Made by a program: the position numbers and the translations under genes | Shown here: positions 22,501 through 33,844 of the stretch, one piece after another | Position numbering within the stretch: position 1 is the first letter of the stretch | Layout: each line of letters starts with the position of its first letter | Notes under the pieces: generated by a model | What the model was told of the DNA's origin: nothing | The model's input: only the letters and a program-made list of their open reading frames with translations | The model's database searches: none | Source: Bicyclus anynana | Taxonomy: Eukaryota > Arthropoda > Insecta > Lepidoptera > Nymphalidae | Direction of reading: 5' to 3' | NCBI RefSeq assembly: GCF_947172395.1 | Contig: NC_069105.1 | Location: forward strand, 2,294,001 to 2,358,000 | DNA length: 64,000 nt

Positions 22501-22733
22501 AAGAATACTTCCACGGAGCACAAACAACTGAAACTAAAAATAAAACAAAATTTAATCGACAAGTCTGATAAAAGTGAGGAGACTTTTTCATTGTGGAGTG
22601 ATCATTACAAACTGGTTCATCACAATTGGAAGACTAATAAATCTGAAGACTTACTGATAATCCCTTGAGAGAATAGGAAATATTCCAAAATACAGTTTTC
22701 AAGTTTTACTGGTGACCCTCTGAAAATAGAACA

Positions 22734-23248
22734 ATGCAAAAGGACGTATATAAGGACGCACAAGACGCGTCGACATCGCGCTCGTCCACCACTAGTGATG
22801 GCCAGCAAAATGTATCGATAAATCCGACCGAGATCGAGATTTTTAAGGTACGAGTACGGGTGCCGTCATTTTGGCCAGAAGAACCCGAGATTTGGTTTGC
22901 GCAGGTGGAAGGCCAGTTTGCCATTTCTGGGATAACGAACGATGCAACCAAACTTAATTATGTAATAGGTAATTAGCCATAGGACATCTAGATAACCAGC
23001 ACTCAAAAGAAATGAAGGATATCATTTGCAATCCACAGGTACGACAAACTGAAAAGTGAATTGATCAGAAGGTTGAGCGCGTCGAACGAAAAAAAATAAA
23101 ACAACTGTTAATGCACGAAGAACTCGGTGGAAGGAAGCCGTCGCAATTCCTGCGACACCTTAAAGGCCTTGCGGGCTTCATCAGACTTTCATTTCAACGT
23201 CATAAATGTATCGCATACATAACCGTCGACGCGAACAAATACAATTAT
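22734..23248 (+). pseudogene. Gypsy gag 5' part, array copy 2
   Basis: Same content as 18102-18616, with the same internal frameshifts. It is cut by the junction to copy 3 at 23248-23250. Confidence 0.7.
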
Positions 23249-23653
23249 ATATCTTTCTTCAAAGGCATTATACCAATCTTGAACACTTTAACTATCGAAG
23301 AGACTTTAGAATTTCAAGCTAGCGTCATGACAATGTTGCAAAAAATTAAAAGTAGGAATTATGAGAGACCAAATTACGGACATTGGCGTGATTCATATAA
23401 TCAGATAACCGGACCAGATCAGTATTCTGGATACTACACACATAATAGCGTCAATCAACAGCCAATACCTACGCAAGATCAACACTACCCTGGATACTCT
23501 ACGCAATATAATAGTAGCAATCAACAGGCAACAACATCTATACCATCAACTTCATCTCAGACATCGAATCCGATTCCAGCTTCGCCATCAGCATCTAGTA
23601 ATCGTTCCATACATTCCCAAGACTCAGATTACTTAGATTTTGAAGGGATTTAA
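23111..23653 (+). CDS. Chimeric ORF: Gypsy Gag fused to Harbinger partner C-terminus (copy 2/3 junction)
   Basis: The same 180-codon fusion as at 18479-19021, across an identical junction. A single Val replaces Ile (about residue 71). Its presence at both junctions shows that the second junction was made by copying the first. Function unknown; see the finding on this fusion. Confidence 0.55.
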   Translation: MHEELGGRKPSQFLRHLKGLAGFIRLSFQRHKCIAYITVDANKYNYISFFKGIIPILNTLTIEETLEFQASVMTMLQKIKSRNYERPNYGHWRDSYNQITGPDQYSGYYTHNSVNQQPIPTQDQHYPGYSTQYNSSNQQATTSIPSTSSQTSNPIPASPSASSNRSIHSQDSDYLDFEGI

Positions 23654-23861
23654 GTTTGAGTACAATTAAATACTTAAATAATTGTTTGCATTTTTAATTC
23701 ATAATGATTATCAAATACATACACCCTCCCACACACACATTATATATATTGACATTCATGAAACAAACATACATAGCAAACATTCATTCATTCATACAGT
23801 CTTAAGTAGGTACCTACGTCAAAACTATTATTACGCAATCTAGTGCATAAAATAATCTTAC

Positions 23862-24137
23862 CTTAGACATATGGCTAATCTTTGTTCTGTGGCAAATACA
23901 TTCTCTGAAACTTGTATCTCGTACTCTTATGTCTAGTCGTCCCAGTAAATCGTCAAAAGTGGTTGCTGTCATTCGAAAATAATTGAAGAACTTTGATTCG
24001 TCTCTTCTAAGTTCACCCATTAATGTTTCAAATGTTCCAAGTGAAAATCTTTCCCGTAAAATAGGGTGTACCCAATGTTTTCTTTTATTTTGCCTTCTAT
24101 TAAGATACCACCACAACACAACAATTTCGTCGTCCAT
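23862..24137 (-). pseudogene. Harb-3 transposase exon 1, array copy 3, frameshifted
   Basis: Same exon as 14128-14402, but one extra T at about 23890 shifts the last codons, so the donor-side reading frame differs from copies 1 and 2. This is decay after duplication. Confidence 0.8.
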
Positions 24138-24953
24138 TGTGCGCGCAGGTCCAAATTCAACTGAGGACTGTCTGAATTTCTTCCGGGATCCGATGTAATG
24201 TGAACACTCTGTCCGGTGTCCGGTTTTCGGCAGATCTGCCGGTCCGGCGTAGTGGGAACCCGGCCATAGTCATGTGGCAGCCAGCGGTACAAAGCATTCC
24301 TCTTAGATTAAAGCGTAAATTTTTCTTCTCAGTCGTTCTAATGGTAAACTTGAATATTTTATCTCGCTTCTCCATTAAAATTGCCATTAAAAATGTTTAG
24401 TCCCAAGTATTCGATCATAGAAAATTAAAAAGTAAAAAATTTTGACAGTCCAGCGTTAGCTAGATTTTGAGTGTGACGTCTCAGTTGAATGTGGTAGTGA
24501 TATATTTTTGTGAATTTCTGTGAAATAGTAAATAGTTACTTCTCTGATTATTGTTATTTTTATCACTTGTGATAAAAATTAACGTATTGCATTTGTTCAT
24601 GCAGTATTCATTAATTTAACCCTAGAAAGCTAAACTTACGGTAATTTACATACATATATACATATAGTACATTTTGTCTTTTTTTAAGTTTCCTCCCCTT
24701 CATGGCTGAGAATCAAGAGGGGGAAACTTTAGTACAAGGACTTTTGGACATGGAAGATTAAGCATGTGTTGGTTGCGGAAGTGGAGTATTGCTAGAAAAT
24801 GTTTTTTTTGCCAAGTTTTCGTGGCAAGTGGCACTCGACTGCCAAGGAAGGTTATGTTTTTAATTTTTACTCTTGCAGCACCAAATTATTATTCTAGTTC
24901 AAAAAAATGGCCGTCCTTCCCGTTACTCGATAACAAAGTAAAGAAACATTATA

Positions 24954-25751
24954 CAGGAAGAAATTTTTTCAAGTACGGATATTTTTATATTTTGTACATA
25001 AACAAAATTTAATGAACACGTATTTTTTCTTTTTTTTTTTAACTCAACAATAACAAAGTTATCGTTAGCTAAAGTTTAAACATTTAAACAGAATTTGAGG
25101 GTCACCCTATCGCTGTACTAAGTAATAGCACAGTAATAGGCAACTACAAAATCAGCTGGTAGGTACTAGGTTAGCGAGCGCCCGCGCCGAGGGCCGTTGA
25201 CCTTTCTACGTTTATTTTTGTACCTATTATTTTTTATAATAATTAAAGGTCGTCACTTTTGAGTTGAGTATCGATTTTCCCTTCATACTTTATTGGGCTT
25301 AGGACCATCAATAATGCGTAGTAATAATAAAAATTATAAACTTTCGATTGGAATAATGAAATACAAATGATGATTATTATTACGCAAACTTTTGCATTAA
25401 AGGATGATTCGACTTAAATGCGCAAGCGACGGCAGATTGTCTGTCACTGGTCGCCCATCGGCAATTCGGCAGGCGTCCTCAGGGATTTTTCGATCCCCTC
25501 ACCACTGCCACCCCCGTCAGCCGAAGCCGAAGCGATATGACTACTGCCGGTATTTCTTTGTCGGCGTCTTACAAAGTGCCGCCAGCAGTTGCGCAGTTTG
25601 TTTGGGAATGTGTCCATTATTTTGTTATTTCTGAGACATAAATTGAAAAAAAAAATTACATAAAATGTATCGAACTGTTTGTAGATTTATGTTCTATTAA
25701 TGATACAGAACCACGAAAAAAAATGTCCGCACTAAAGTCCGAATCACCCTG
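24954..25751. mobile_element. Tc1/mariner-type MITE (798 bp), same TA as copy 1
   Basis: Starts CAGGAAGAAAT, ends TCACCCTG, TA on both sides. Its first about 180 and last about 135 bases match the copy 1 MITE with roughly 6-10 percent differences by eye. Its middle is about 480 bases longer and includes GC-rich sequence (25170-25200, 25430-25610). The flanking array sequence differs far less between copies. Confidence 0.75.
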
Positions 25752-28164
25752 TATATACCGTTATAACAAATAACATAATTTTTTTTCTTGATCTTGATTT
25801 TAATTGAATTGTTTGAGCTTCTCGAGTTAGCAAATTTTATTCAATCTCTCGCGTCGGCTAGTGTAGGTGCGTTAATGCCGGGTTTTACTAAATTTTTATT
25901 TTATTTAATTGTTTTCAGATGCACCGCGAAGAAAGCCGGCGGGAGGTCGTGCCTGCGATGCGCGACATCGGTCGACTCGCCGCGCTCCCGCCCAAAAATG
26001 CGGAGTACCAATGCAAAAATGCCTGCCTCAGGAGCTTCGGCTGAAAGGCTGGATGAGGAGGGACCAACCCTGGGCACAACATGCCCAGGTGTTTGATCGA
26101 TGCCCATTTTTGGTCCATGCAAAGGGCAAAATCTACAATAAAACAATGTGGAAAGAAGCTCGCGGCATTCACACGAACACCCGCTGAATAATGTCGCGAC
26201 CTTCTGGGAGGACAATTTGTTGCCAGAGGTGCATTCGGGTACCAACCATGAGTGGATATATAACATGATGGACCTGAGATTATTTCCCACAGAATAATTC
26301 TTTATTCCATGGGAATCGAATTCGAAGAATATAGCCAAATTGACCCCTGACTAGCGCCAACAACTGGGCGAGAAAGGGAAAGGGCAAGGATGATTCCCGA
26401 ATTTGGATCCCTTGCCCTTTGGCACCCAATACCCCGGCTGTGTCTCCTCCAAAAGGCCTGCGCTCATGGGACGAGCGCCCTCATGGTAGGTGCAGTGTTT
26501 TATCTTATACTTGCCTATACATGTATGCAGGACACTATACAATGTTTGTGGCGTCAAAAATATGTATCTACAATAAAACAGCATACAATGATTTATTACT
26601 AAAATAAAACTTGGGTGCATTCATCCAAAATAAATATCTATTAATAAAAAAGAAATCGACAATCTTTATTTTATAATAAACCGCTGAACGGATTGGATGT
26701 ATGGAGGTGGAAACTCTGTTCCCTCCTGTTAGTCGCTCTTATTCAGAGATCACAAAAGATTCCCATCCTACCTACTGTACAAGAACTCCTCAGAGAGCTC
26801 AACCTTCTATCGTCAAACAACATTCCGTTCCCTGCGTCCCCGAGTCCCCTTAGCAAAAGGGTATGATAAAAGAGCTCACCAAGATAGAGCTCCCAAATGG
26901 TTGCGCTCTGAATGGTGATCAAGTAAATACTCCCTCCCTCCCAGGGCAGAATTCTAAAAATTCTGTCCGAATTTCTAGTTAATATCTAATAACGCCGTAT
27001 CAATGGAACTGTAAAAACTGTACGCGCGCAGACCAGCGAGGGGGCGGTTGACAGGAGCTGCACAGGGCGGGGAGTCATAGTGCACCGGCGCCGGTTGAGG
27101 CGATCGGCGCATTCATTCATTCAATATACTAACGACTACCGTACTGCTTCAAAACAAAGTCAATTTACAATCTAGATTGTACTTTTTGTAATAAATATGT
27201 AAATGATTGAGAGAAGAAGGAAAGAAAAATGATTAACTCAAAAAATCCTTAACTCCCAAGGGGGTGCTCGACACCAGAGCGAATCGAAACAGTATTTTGC
27301 CCTTCGGGTGGCAAGTGGGGCTCTGCTGTCTGTGACCGTTTATTTCCCTAGCTACTCGTGGGACTTGATGGATAATTTAAACCTACAAGTTTCTCTTGCC
27401 ACATCTGGTGGCACCAATACTAAGTCGCAAAGGTGAAAGTGAGAGGTGTTATAGACTCTCCAGCTCACTCACTTTCGGGAGTTGGCGGAGGCAAAATCGC
27501 CTTTGTATTGCCTTCGCAAAACACCCCTTGTGAGCGGGACCAATCCACACAAGGCTGGCCCTAGCTAGAAGAGTGGTTCTGCGCGTAAGCGCATTTGGCG
27601 GCTTGTAAACGATGGAGGGGTCGATATCAAAGACACCCTCTCCCTATACCACACGCCCTGGGCAGAATCGACAGTGGAGAAGCCAAAACCCTCCAATGAA
27701 AGCCGCAAACGTGGCATATCTGAGGAGGAATCGCCTAAAGCGAATCCACCTAAGACCCAAAAAATGTCCACACCTGATGGCGGCACTAAACCGGCATTCA
27801 GCTTTTCTGAGAGCTGCCCTGTGTGACTGGGATAAGATAGCAAGGCACGCAGTAAGTATCCTATTGCTGAAGTTTATTTTAACTTAATTTTAAAAGCTAT
27901 AAAAATTATTCAGGCTACTCTGGGCAAGGCTAAGAATACTTCCACGGAGCACAAACAACTGAAACTAAAAATAAAACAAAATTTAATCGACAAGTCTGAT
28001 AAAAGTGAGGAGACTTTTTCATTGTGGAGTGATCATTACAAAATGGTTCATCACAATTGGAAGACTAATAAATCTGAAGACTTACTGATAATCCCTTGAG
28101 AGAATAGGAAATATTCCAAAATACAGTTTTCAAGTTTTACTGGTGACCCTCTGAAAATAGAACA

Positions 28165-29460
28165 ATGCAAAAGGACGTATATAAGGACGCACAAGACGCG
28201 TCGACATCGCGCTCGTCCACCACTAGTGATGGCCAGCAAAATGTATCGATAAATCCGACCGAGATCGAGATTTTTAAGGTACGACTACGGGTGCCGCCAT
28301 TTTGGCCAGAAGAACCCGAGATTTGGTTTGCGCAGGTGGAAGGCCAGTTTGCCATTTCTGGGATAACGAACGATGCAACCAAACTTAATTATGTAATAGG
28401 TAATTAGCCATAGGACATCTAGATAACCAGCACTCAAAAGAAATGAAGGATATCATTTGCAATCCACAGGTACGACAAACTGAAGAGTGAATTGATCAGA
28501 AGGTTGAGCGCGTCGAACGAAAAAAAATAAAACAACTGTTAATGCACGAAGAACTCGGTGGAAGGAAGCCGTCGCAATTCCTGCGACACCTTAAAGGCCT
28601 TGCAGGTTTCATCAGACTTTCATTTCAACGTCATAAATACATCGCATACATAACCGTCGACGCGAACAAATACAATTATGTTATCGCGAACTTAGACATT
28701 AAATATATAACCGAAATAAAGGGACATTTTTTGAAACCCACCCGCCGTTTGCTGAAAAATAGGAAAAAGTGAAGGCGGAGTTAAATGCTCGTTTATCTGT
28801 CAGTCAAGAGCAAAAGGTTCGTCAACTCCTAACTCACGAAGACATCGGAGATCGTAAGCCGTCTCAATTTTTGAGACATCTACAAAATCTCTCCGGCCCC
28901 AATCTTCCGACGCCTTTGTCCACTCACTGTGGTCGAGTCGCCTACCGACTACCATTCAGGTGATCCTCGCTTCGCAACAAAGGAGCACGTTAGAGGAACT
29001 AGCAAAGCTAGCGGACACCGTAAGTGACGTCATCGAAACACAGCCGGTGCACGAGTTGGCCGCACCTACCCCAAACAATGAGGTATGCGAACACAAGCGA
29101 GCTATCGACGAGTTGATGCGTCAAGTGGCTGCCATGTCGTTACCTCCGCACGCGCATCTATCGCGTGCCCTTTCTCGGCCGAACGAGCGACACGGCTGGC
29201 GTCACCGTTCCCAAAGCGCCGCCTGCAACCCTGCAGCTGATACACTGTGTTGGTACCAAAAAAGTTTCGAAAAAAAAGCTACTAAGTGCCGCGAACCGTG
29301 TTATTTCTCGCGTAATAGTGTTACGGGAAACGGGCAGTCAATAAATGCGACTGACAATGGCTGTCCCGTTTCACGCGTTATTGTTACTGATAAAAACACT
29401 AAGGCTCAATTTTTAATAGACACTGGTGCTCTTTTATGTGTTTATCCGCTAGAATAAGGT
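28165..29460 (+). pseudogene. Gypsy gag and protease start, with a repeated capsid module
   Basis: The copy 3 gag (VPPFWPEEPEIWFAQ block) reaches the RKPSQFLRHL motif at about 28560-28600. Then, after about 250 bases, it repeats a related module with LTHEDIGDRKPSQFLRHL at about 28835-28890. Next comes the LASQQRSTLEELAKLAD region (28960 on) and a cysteine-bearing CWYQKSFEKKATKCREPC segment. The aspartic-protease active site FLIDTGA lies near 29407-29430. Gag packages RNA and protease matures the polyprotein. Several frame changes make it non-coding today. The doubled module suggests a join of two related Gypsy copies. Confidence 0.75.
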
Positions 29461-30390
29461 ATAATAAATAATAGGTCGTTAGTTAAGAAATGTGATTATA
29501 AACTGTTTGCTGCTAATGGTACCGAAATAAATACGTACGGTACGATTAGTTTAATGCTTAATTAAAGGTTGCTTCGAGATTTTCACTGGCGTTTCGTGAT
29601 AGCCGACGACGTAAGCAAACCTATTATAGGAGTCGATTTTTTATAATTTACTAATAGATGTAAGAAACGGCTGTTTAGTTGATAAGCATACGTCTTTGAT
29701 TGTAAATGCACGGCCCGTCAACCACCCTGTTTGCGAAATTAAAACGGTATCCCGAGGTCACGCGACCCTCTGGCGAGCCTACAATACGAGAGGTGAAACA
29801 TATTCACTCATATACACTTAACTATATTCGTACTACGCCCGGTCCTCCCGTATACACCTGACCAAGCAGTTTAGCACCGGACCGCTTGCTTCGCGCTAAA
29901 CGCGAGTTCGAAGTCATGGTTAGAGCCGGAATCGCACGTAGATCTGATAGTCTGTGGGCTGCTCCGCTGCCTCTCGTACCGAAAAAAGACGGTACGGACA
30001 ATAGTAGCAATTTACGAAGCTGTCATATACTTTCGCTTCATGATTGTCACATCACAAACCAACTGTCGCCGCTTTTCGCAAGGCATCGGAAAACTGTTTG
30101 CCACGTCAATTCCGGTACTTAGATTTCGTTTCTCAATTTACGACTGACGTAAGACACATCCGGAGACGACAATATCATAGCTGATGCACTGTCGAGAATA
30201 GAAACAATTTCTAACGACATAAATTTGAAACAACTTGCTATAGCCCAAGAGACAGACTCCGAATTACGACTTCTACTACACAACCCTACTTCCTTAGACT
30301 TACAGAAAATTAAAATTTCTGATTCGAACGAATGTAAAGTTTTTTTGCGATTTTTCAGGACATTTTACATTTGTATCGATGTTTCATCAA
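29461..30390 (+). pseudogene. Gypsy pol remnants (protease end, RT start, RNase H end)
   Basis: The protease continues with stops to about 29640 (IIGVDFL). Reverse-transcriptase start sequence lies at about 29822-29995, with KREFEVMVRAGIARRSDSLW and LPLVPKKDG. Most of the RT and RNase H is deleted. About 30150-30300 gives the GDDNIIADALSRIE motif that ends RNase H and the linker to integrase. The integrase itself is absent. Confidence 0.7.
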
Positions 30391-30643
30391 TGTTATGCAG
30401 AAAAGTTCCAGGTAAGAAACCAATGCACTTCTATTAATAATGGTGCGTATTAGTAAGACAATATGTTGAGAGTGATTATTTAGACAGGAATGACCCTTGA
30501 AATTTTTAGGAACACAGGAATAGCAGCAGATTTGTATAAAAGGGCTGTTAAATATTTACGTAACTGATTACGCATATTTGCTTAACAACAGGAGGCAAAA
30601 ACCTAGTGACTATAACCAAACCCTCCACACATGGCGAAACTAA
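30391..30643. other. No gene seen
   Basis: AT-rich spacer between the Gypsy remnant and a Harbinger end fragment. Confidence 0.4.
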
Positions 30644-31050
30644 GGGCCGATTCAGTGTCGCGGACGACCTAAGCGGATGTCCTCGTTGGACGGTAAAATC
30701 TACTAACAGACGACGCTACGTTTTGTAGTGCGACGCGGAGGTAGCCGTGCCGCAGAAAGCTCCGCGTGCGAGCGAGTTACCTCCGCGTCGCACATCTCCG
30801 CGCGCAGACGCTTATGTAATTATTCAGTGCTAGGCGGACGGTCACGCGGAGCGGACGTTATGTTTGTACATAACGTCCGCTCCGCGTGACCGTCCGCCTC
30901 CGCCGTTTATCAAACTGAAAGTGTAATTCTAGAAGTACGACTTAAACCATGTCTTTGGAATCTTCGCCACAATCTATACAAGAATAAAGATGCGAAAATA
31001 AAGACGTGGCAAGAAGTTGTTCATCCAGTTTTAGGACAGGTTTGTTTTAG
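30644..31050 (+). mobile_element. PIF/Harbinger 5' end fragment (Harb-5) with MADF exon
   Basis: After TAA (30641-30643) a sequence starting GGGCCGATTCAGTGTCGCGG looks like a Harbinger end. The GC-rich subterminal region follows. At 30917-31038 the plus strand encodes VILEVRLKPCLWNLR and TWQEVVHPVLG, a MADF domain start like exon 1 of the other partners, ending at a possible GT donor. No opposite end or transposase was found, so it is a truncated copy. Confidence 0.65.
30833..30898. repeat. Perfect hairpin, 31-bp arms, 4-base loop
   Basis: Arms 30833-30863 and 30868-30898 are exact reverse complements around TTGT and are GC-rich. They lie within the Harb-5 subterminal region, upstream of the MADF exon. 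Confidence 0.95.
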
Positions 31051-31344
31051 GACGTTGAAATGACATGATTTTTAAAAATGTTTATTCTTAAAATAATCTT
31101 TTGTCCAAATTCTGAATATAATTTGAAAATAAAGAACATCGTTCAACTTTTGGGCAAGATTTTCAGGAGACTTCCTCCTGAACTTTCAGTCAATACACAC
31201 GAACGAATTGGTAAGCTATTTATGAATCTATTATTATAATCAGGCTAAACTTATTAGTCTTCTTTTTATGTTAATTTTTAAATCTCAAAATTTTAAAATC
31301 TCAATATTTTCTATATTATTGTTTAGTTTTAAATCTTTACTTGT

Positions 31345-31737
31345 TTGTTTTTGTGTTTTAGGCAAATAAGGTTTAACAAAAAAAAAAAAGATATTGTACC
31401 ATATCGTGGCGAGATGTCAAACTGTCATGTCGTTAAATCAGCGGCTCAATTTATAATTTGTTATTTTTTAACAACACAAACTAAAAACCTTCATTTGAGA
31501 AAGGAACCGTCGATACTATTAAACAAATTAAAAACATATTCTGCTGAACTTCAAGCTTCTAAAGACAGGCATGAAAAAGAAATTCTAAACCTTAATCTTC
31601 AAATTCAACAAATGGAATGTTCATTCCAAACCTTAACTATAAAATATGAGTTGTCACAAAAGCAGATAGATGAGCAAATTCAGGATGATGAACTGTTAGC
31701 TTTGGGTGCCTACAAGATGGCACGTTTTGAGTCACTG
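31345..31737 (+). other. Open frame with coiled-coil character, unrecognised
   Basis: About 130 codons open, the second half rich in Lys, Glu, Gln and Leu (LLNKLKTYSAELQASKDRHE) with heptad-like spacing. The start is uncertain. It runs directly into Jockey RT sequence at about 31738 in another frame. It could be a retroelement ORF fragment or a captured exon; I do not assign a function. Confidence 0.35.
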
Positions 31738-32328
31738 AAACCCAGAGAAAAGCGCAGTTGTGCTCTTCACTGGCAAACCGATTCGCCGGAACAAACCCGG
31801 ACTCAAAAAAGTCTCACACTACGGAACTCCCATCCCCTGGCAACGTACTGCCAAATACCTAGGCGTGACCTTTGATAACCGCATGAGCTTCTCCATGCAC
31901 ATTAGGAAAGCTAGAAAAAAGGCTGCATACGTAATGCACCGCCTCTACTCGATGATTAACGTTAAAAGTAAATTGTCCCTCCGCTCAAAGCTAACGCTTT
32001 ATAAAACTACTATCCGACCGATCCTAACATACGCTAGTGTAGTGTTCGCCCACCGTCCCAAAGCGACCCTTAGGCCATAAACTGCGTTAAGCGTGCCTCT
32101 CGCGTGTCCATACAAAAACGACCCGCGCGTGCCCATGCGCGTGCACACGCTCGTGAGCCCGTCGCGTGATACTTCCGTGCAATGGGGCACGCATGCACGC
32201 GACGTGATCACGCATCACGTTGGACGGGTCCACGCGCGAAGCCCGCTAGCGGGTGCACGCGCGTGCTTGTTCAGTTGACAGCGCTATCTCGAACCGACCG
32301 CACGCGCGTGCCCGGCCCATAACAAAAA

Positions 32329-33844
32329 ATGACAAATTTTGATACAGAAAGGGTAATTGTTGAAGTTCAGTGTCGTCCTGCCATATGGGACCAATCAAGC
32401 GAAATATTTAAAGACCGGGACGCTAAATCAAAAGCATGGCTAGACATTTGTAAAGTACTGTTTGAAAATTATGATGACTGGAGTGAAGCAGAAAAAAACA
32501 TACAAGGTAAGTACCTACACTCTTTATTTATTTTATAATAACGTAGGTTAGGTAAACTATTCTTTGCGCTCTGTAAAATGTACACTCAATATAACGTCGC
32601 GCTCTCGTTAACCTATAATTGAATATTTTTTTTTTGTAGTTTAAATCGAGAGCTCGAGCATATGGCCGCATGACATGGCTAGATAACCCAAATGCTTCAT
32701 CTCCTACAATAATATAGGGCAAAGCTGCGGTTGCAGCAATGTTTGTTGGTTTATCATTGTGTATTACGGGCAATGCTTTGGCAGGAGGAATATCTATTAA
32801 GTCATTGTTGATTTGTTCGTACAATCGGCTTTGTGTGAAAATTGCGGAGTCAGATTCTTTACCCTGCACTCCCACGTTTATATAGGTAAACTCATAGTTG
32901 GCGTTACACATTGCAAGCAGTACAATAGAATAGTAATGCTTATAGTTGTAATAGAGGGAACCACTATGTGGAGGTCTTATAATGCGTATATGTTTTCCGT
33001 CTATTGCACCTATGCAGTTAGGAAACTGGGCTTGCGTTAAAAAACCTTTTTCAGTCTCTTCCCATAGCGCACGGGAAAATTTTGGTATACATTCTTCCTT
33101 TAACCTTTCAATTATAATTTGACAAACTTCTGTTACTATTTTTCTGACCGTGGTTAGTCCTGTATGATACGCCAGATGAATATCGACGAAGGTATGTCCA
33201 CTGACTAAATATCTGTAATAAAATAAAATACCTGTGTTATTGTTTCAGTGAAAAAGCTGCAGCAAAGATGGAAAACTGCAAGAGACACTTATATAAGAGT
33301 GAGGTCTACTAAAAAAAAACTTAAATCAGGCTCCGGTTCCAGGGCAAATAAAACATACATTTACTATGACATGCTGTCATTTTTAGATTCAAACTCGAAT
33401 ACTCAAGGAGAAGAATCGGCAGACAATTTTAATCAGTCAGTAGAGCAAAACGCGTCACCGAGAACTTCACAAAATAATACGATTATTGAAGAAGATTTGA
33501 TTAATATACCTAGCACCAGCTCCAGCGTTACCAAAGAAACACGATCTTCCAAGAAACGTAAGTGCGAATCGCCAACTGATTTCGAATTAGAGTTGTTAAA
33601 TTGCGTGAAGAATAACACTGCAGATAATATGGACGAAGACTTGAATTTTTTTAAGTCATTATTACCAACTGTAAAAAAATTGAGTTCCTTTAAAAAATTA
33701 TTATTTCGTACGAAAGTATTAGAAGCTTTGATTGATATAGAAAAAGAAATGATTATTACCATTGATGACCTTTCATTAACGCAAAATACGGCAACGAATG
33801 ATTTAGAATCCTTAAATGTAAGATCAGATACGAACAATGAATAA
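32329..33844 (+). CDS. Harb-4 MADF/Myb-like DNA-binding partner (2 exons)
   Basis: Exon 1 is 32329-32506 (ATG, donor GTAAGTA, phase 1). Exon 2 is 33249-33844 (acceptor TTTCAG). The joined frame is about 257 aa and intact. It has a MADF domain from VIVEVQCRPAIWDQ to LQQRWKTARDTYIR, the KSGSG linker and YIYYDMLSFL motif shared by the partners in this window, an acidic Ser/Asn-rich middle and a C-terminal helix with FFKSLLPTVKK. Predicted role: element DNA and transposase binding in the nucleus. The intron (32507-33248) contains transposase exon 2. Confidence 0.85.

Larger units (their letters stand above)
18618..23249. repeat. Tandem array 1, copy 2 (about 4.6 kb)
   Basis: Repeats 13514-18617 at high identity. 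It holds the Harb-3 right end (18618-19634), spacer, blocks of unrecognised sequence and Gypsy gag 5' part (22734-23248). It lacks the MITE: the TA at 20321-20322 is unoccupied. It also lacks about 70 bases after the Harb-3 terminus that copy 1 has. It shares several small indels with copy 3 against copy 1. Confidence 0.9.
23250..28679. repeat. Tandem array 1, copy 3 (about 5.4 kb)
   Basis: Third unit: Harb-3 right end (23250-24265), spacer, a 798-bp MITE, unrecognised blocks, and Gypsy gag that continues beyond 28679 into the rest of the retroelement. This copy therefore shows the original right-hand junction. Confidence 0.9.
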
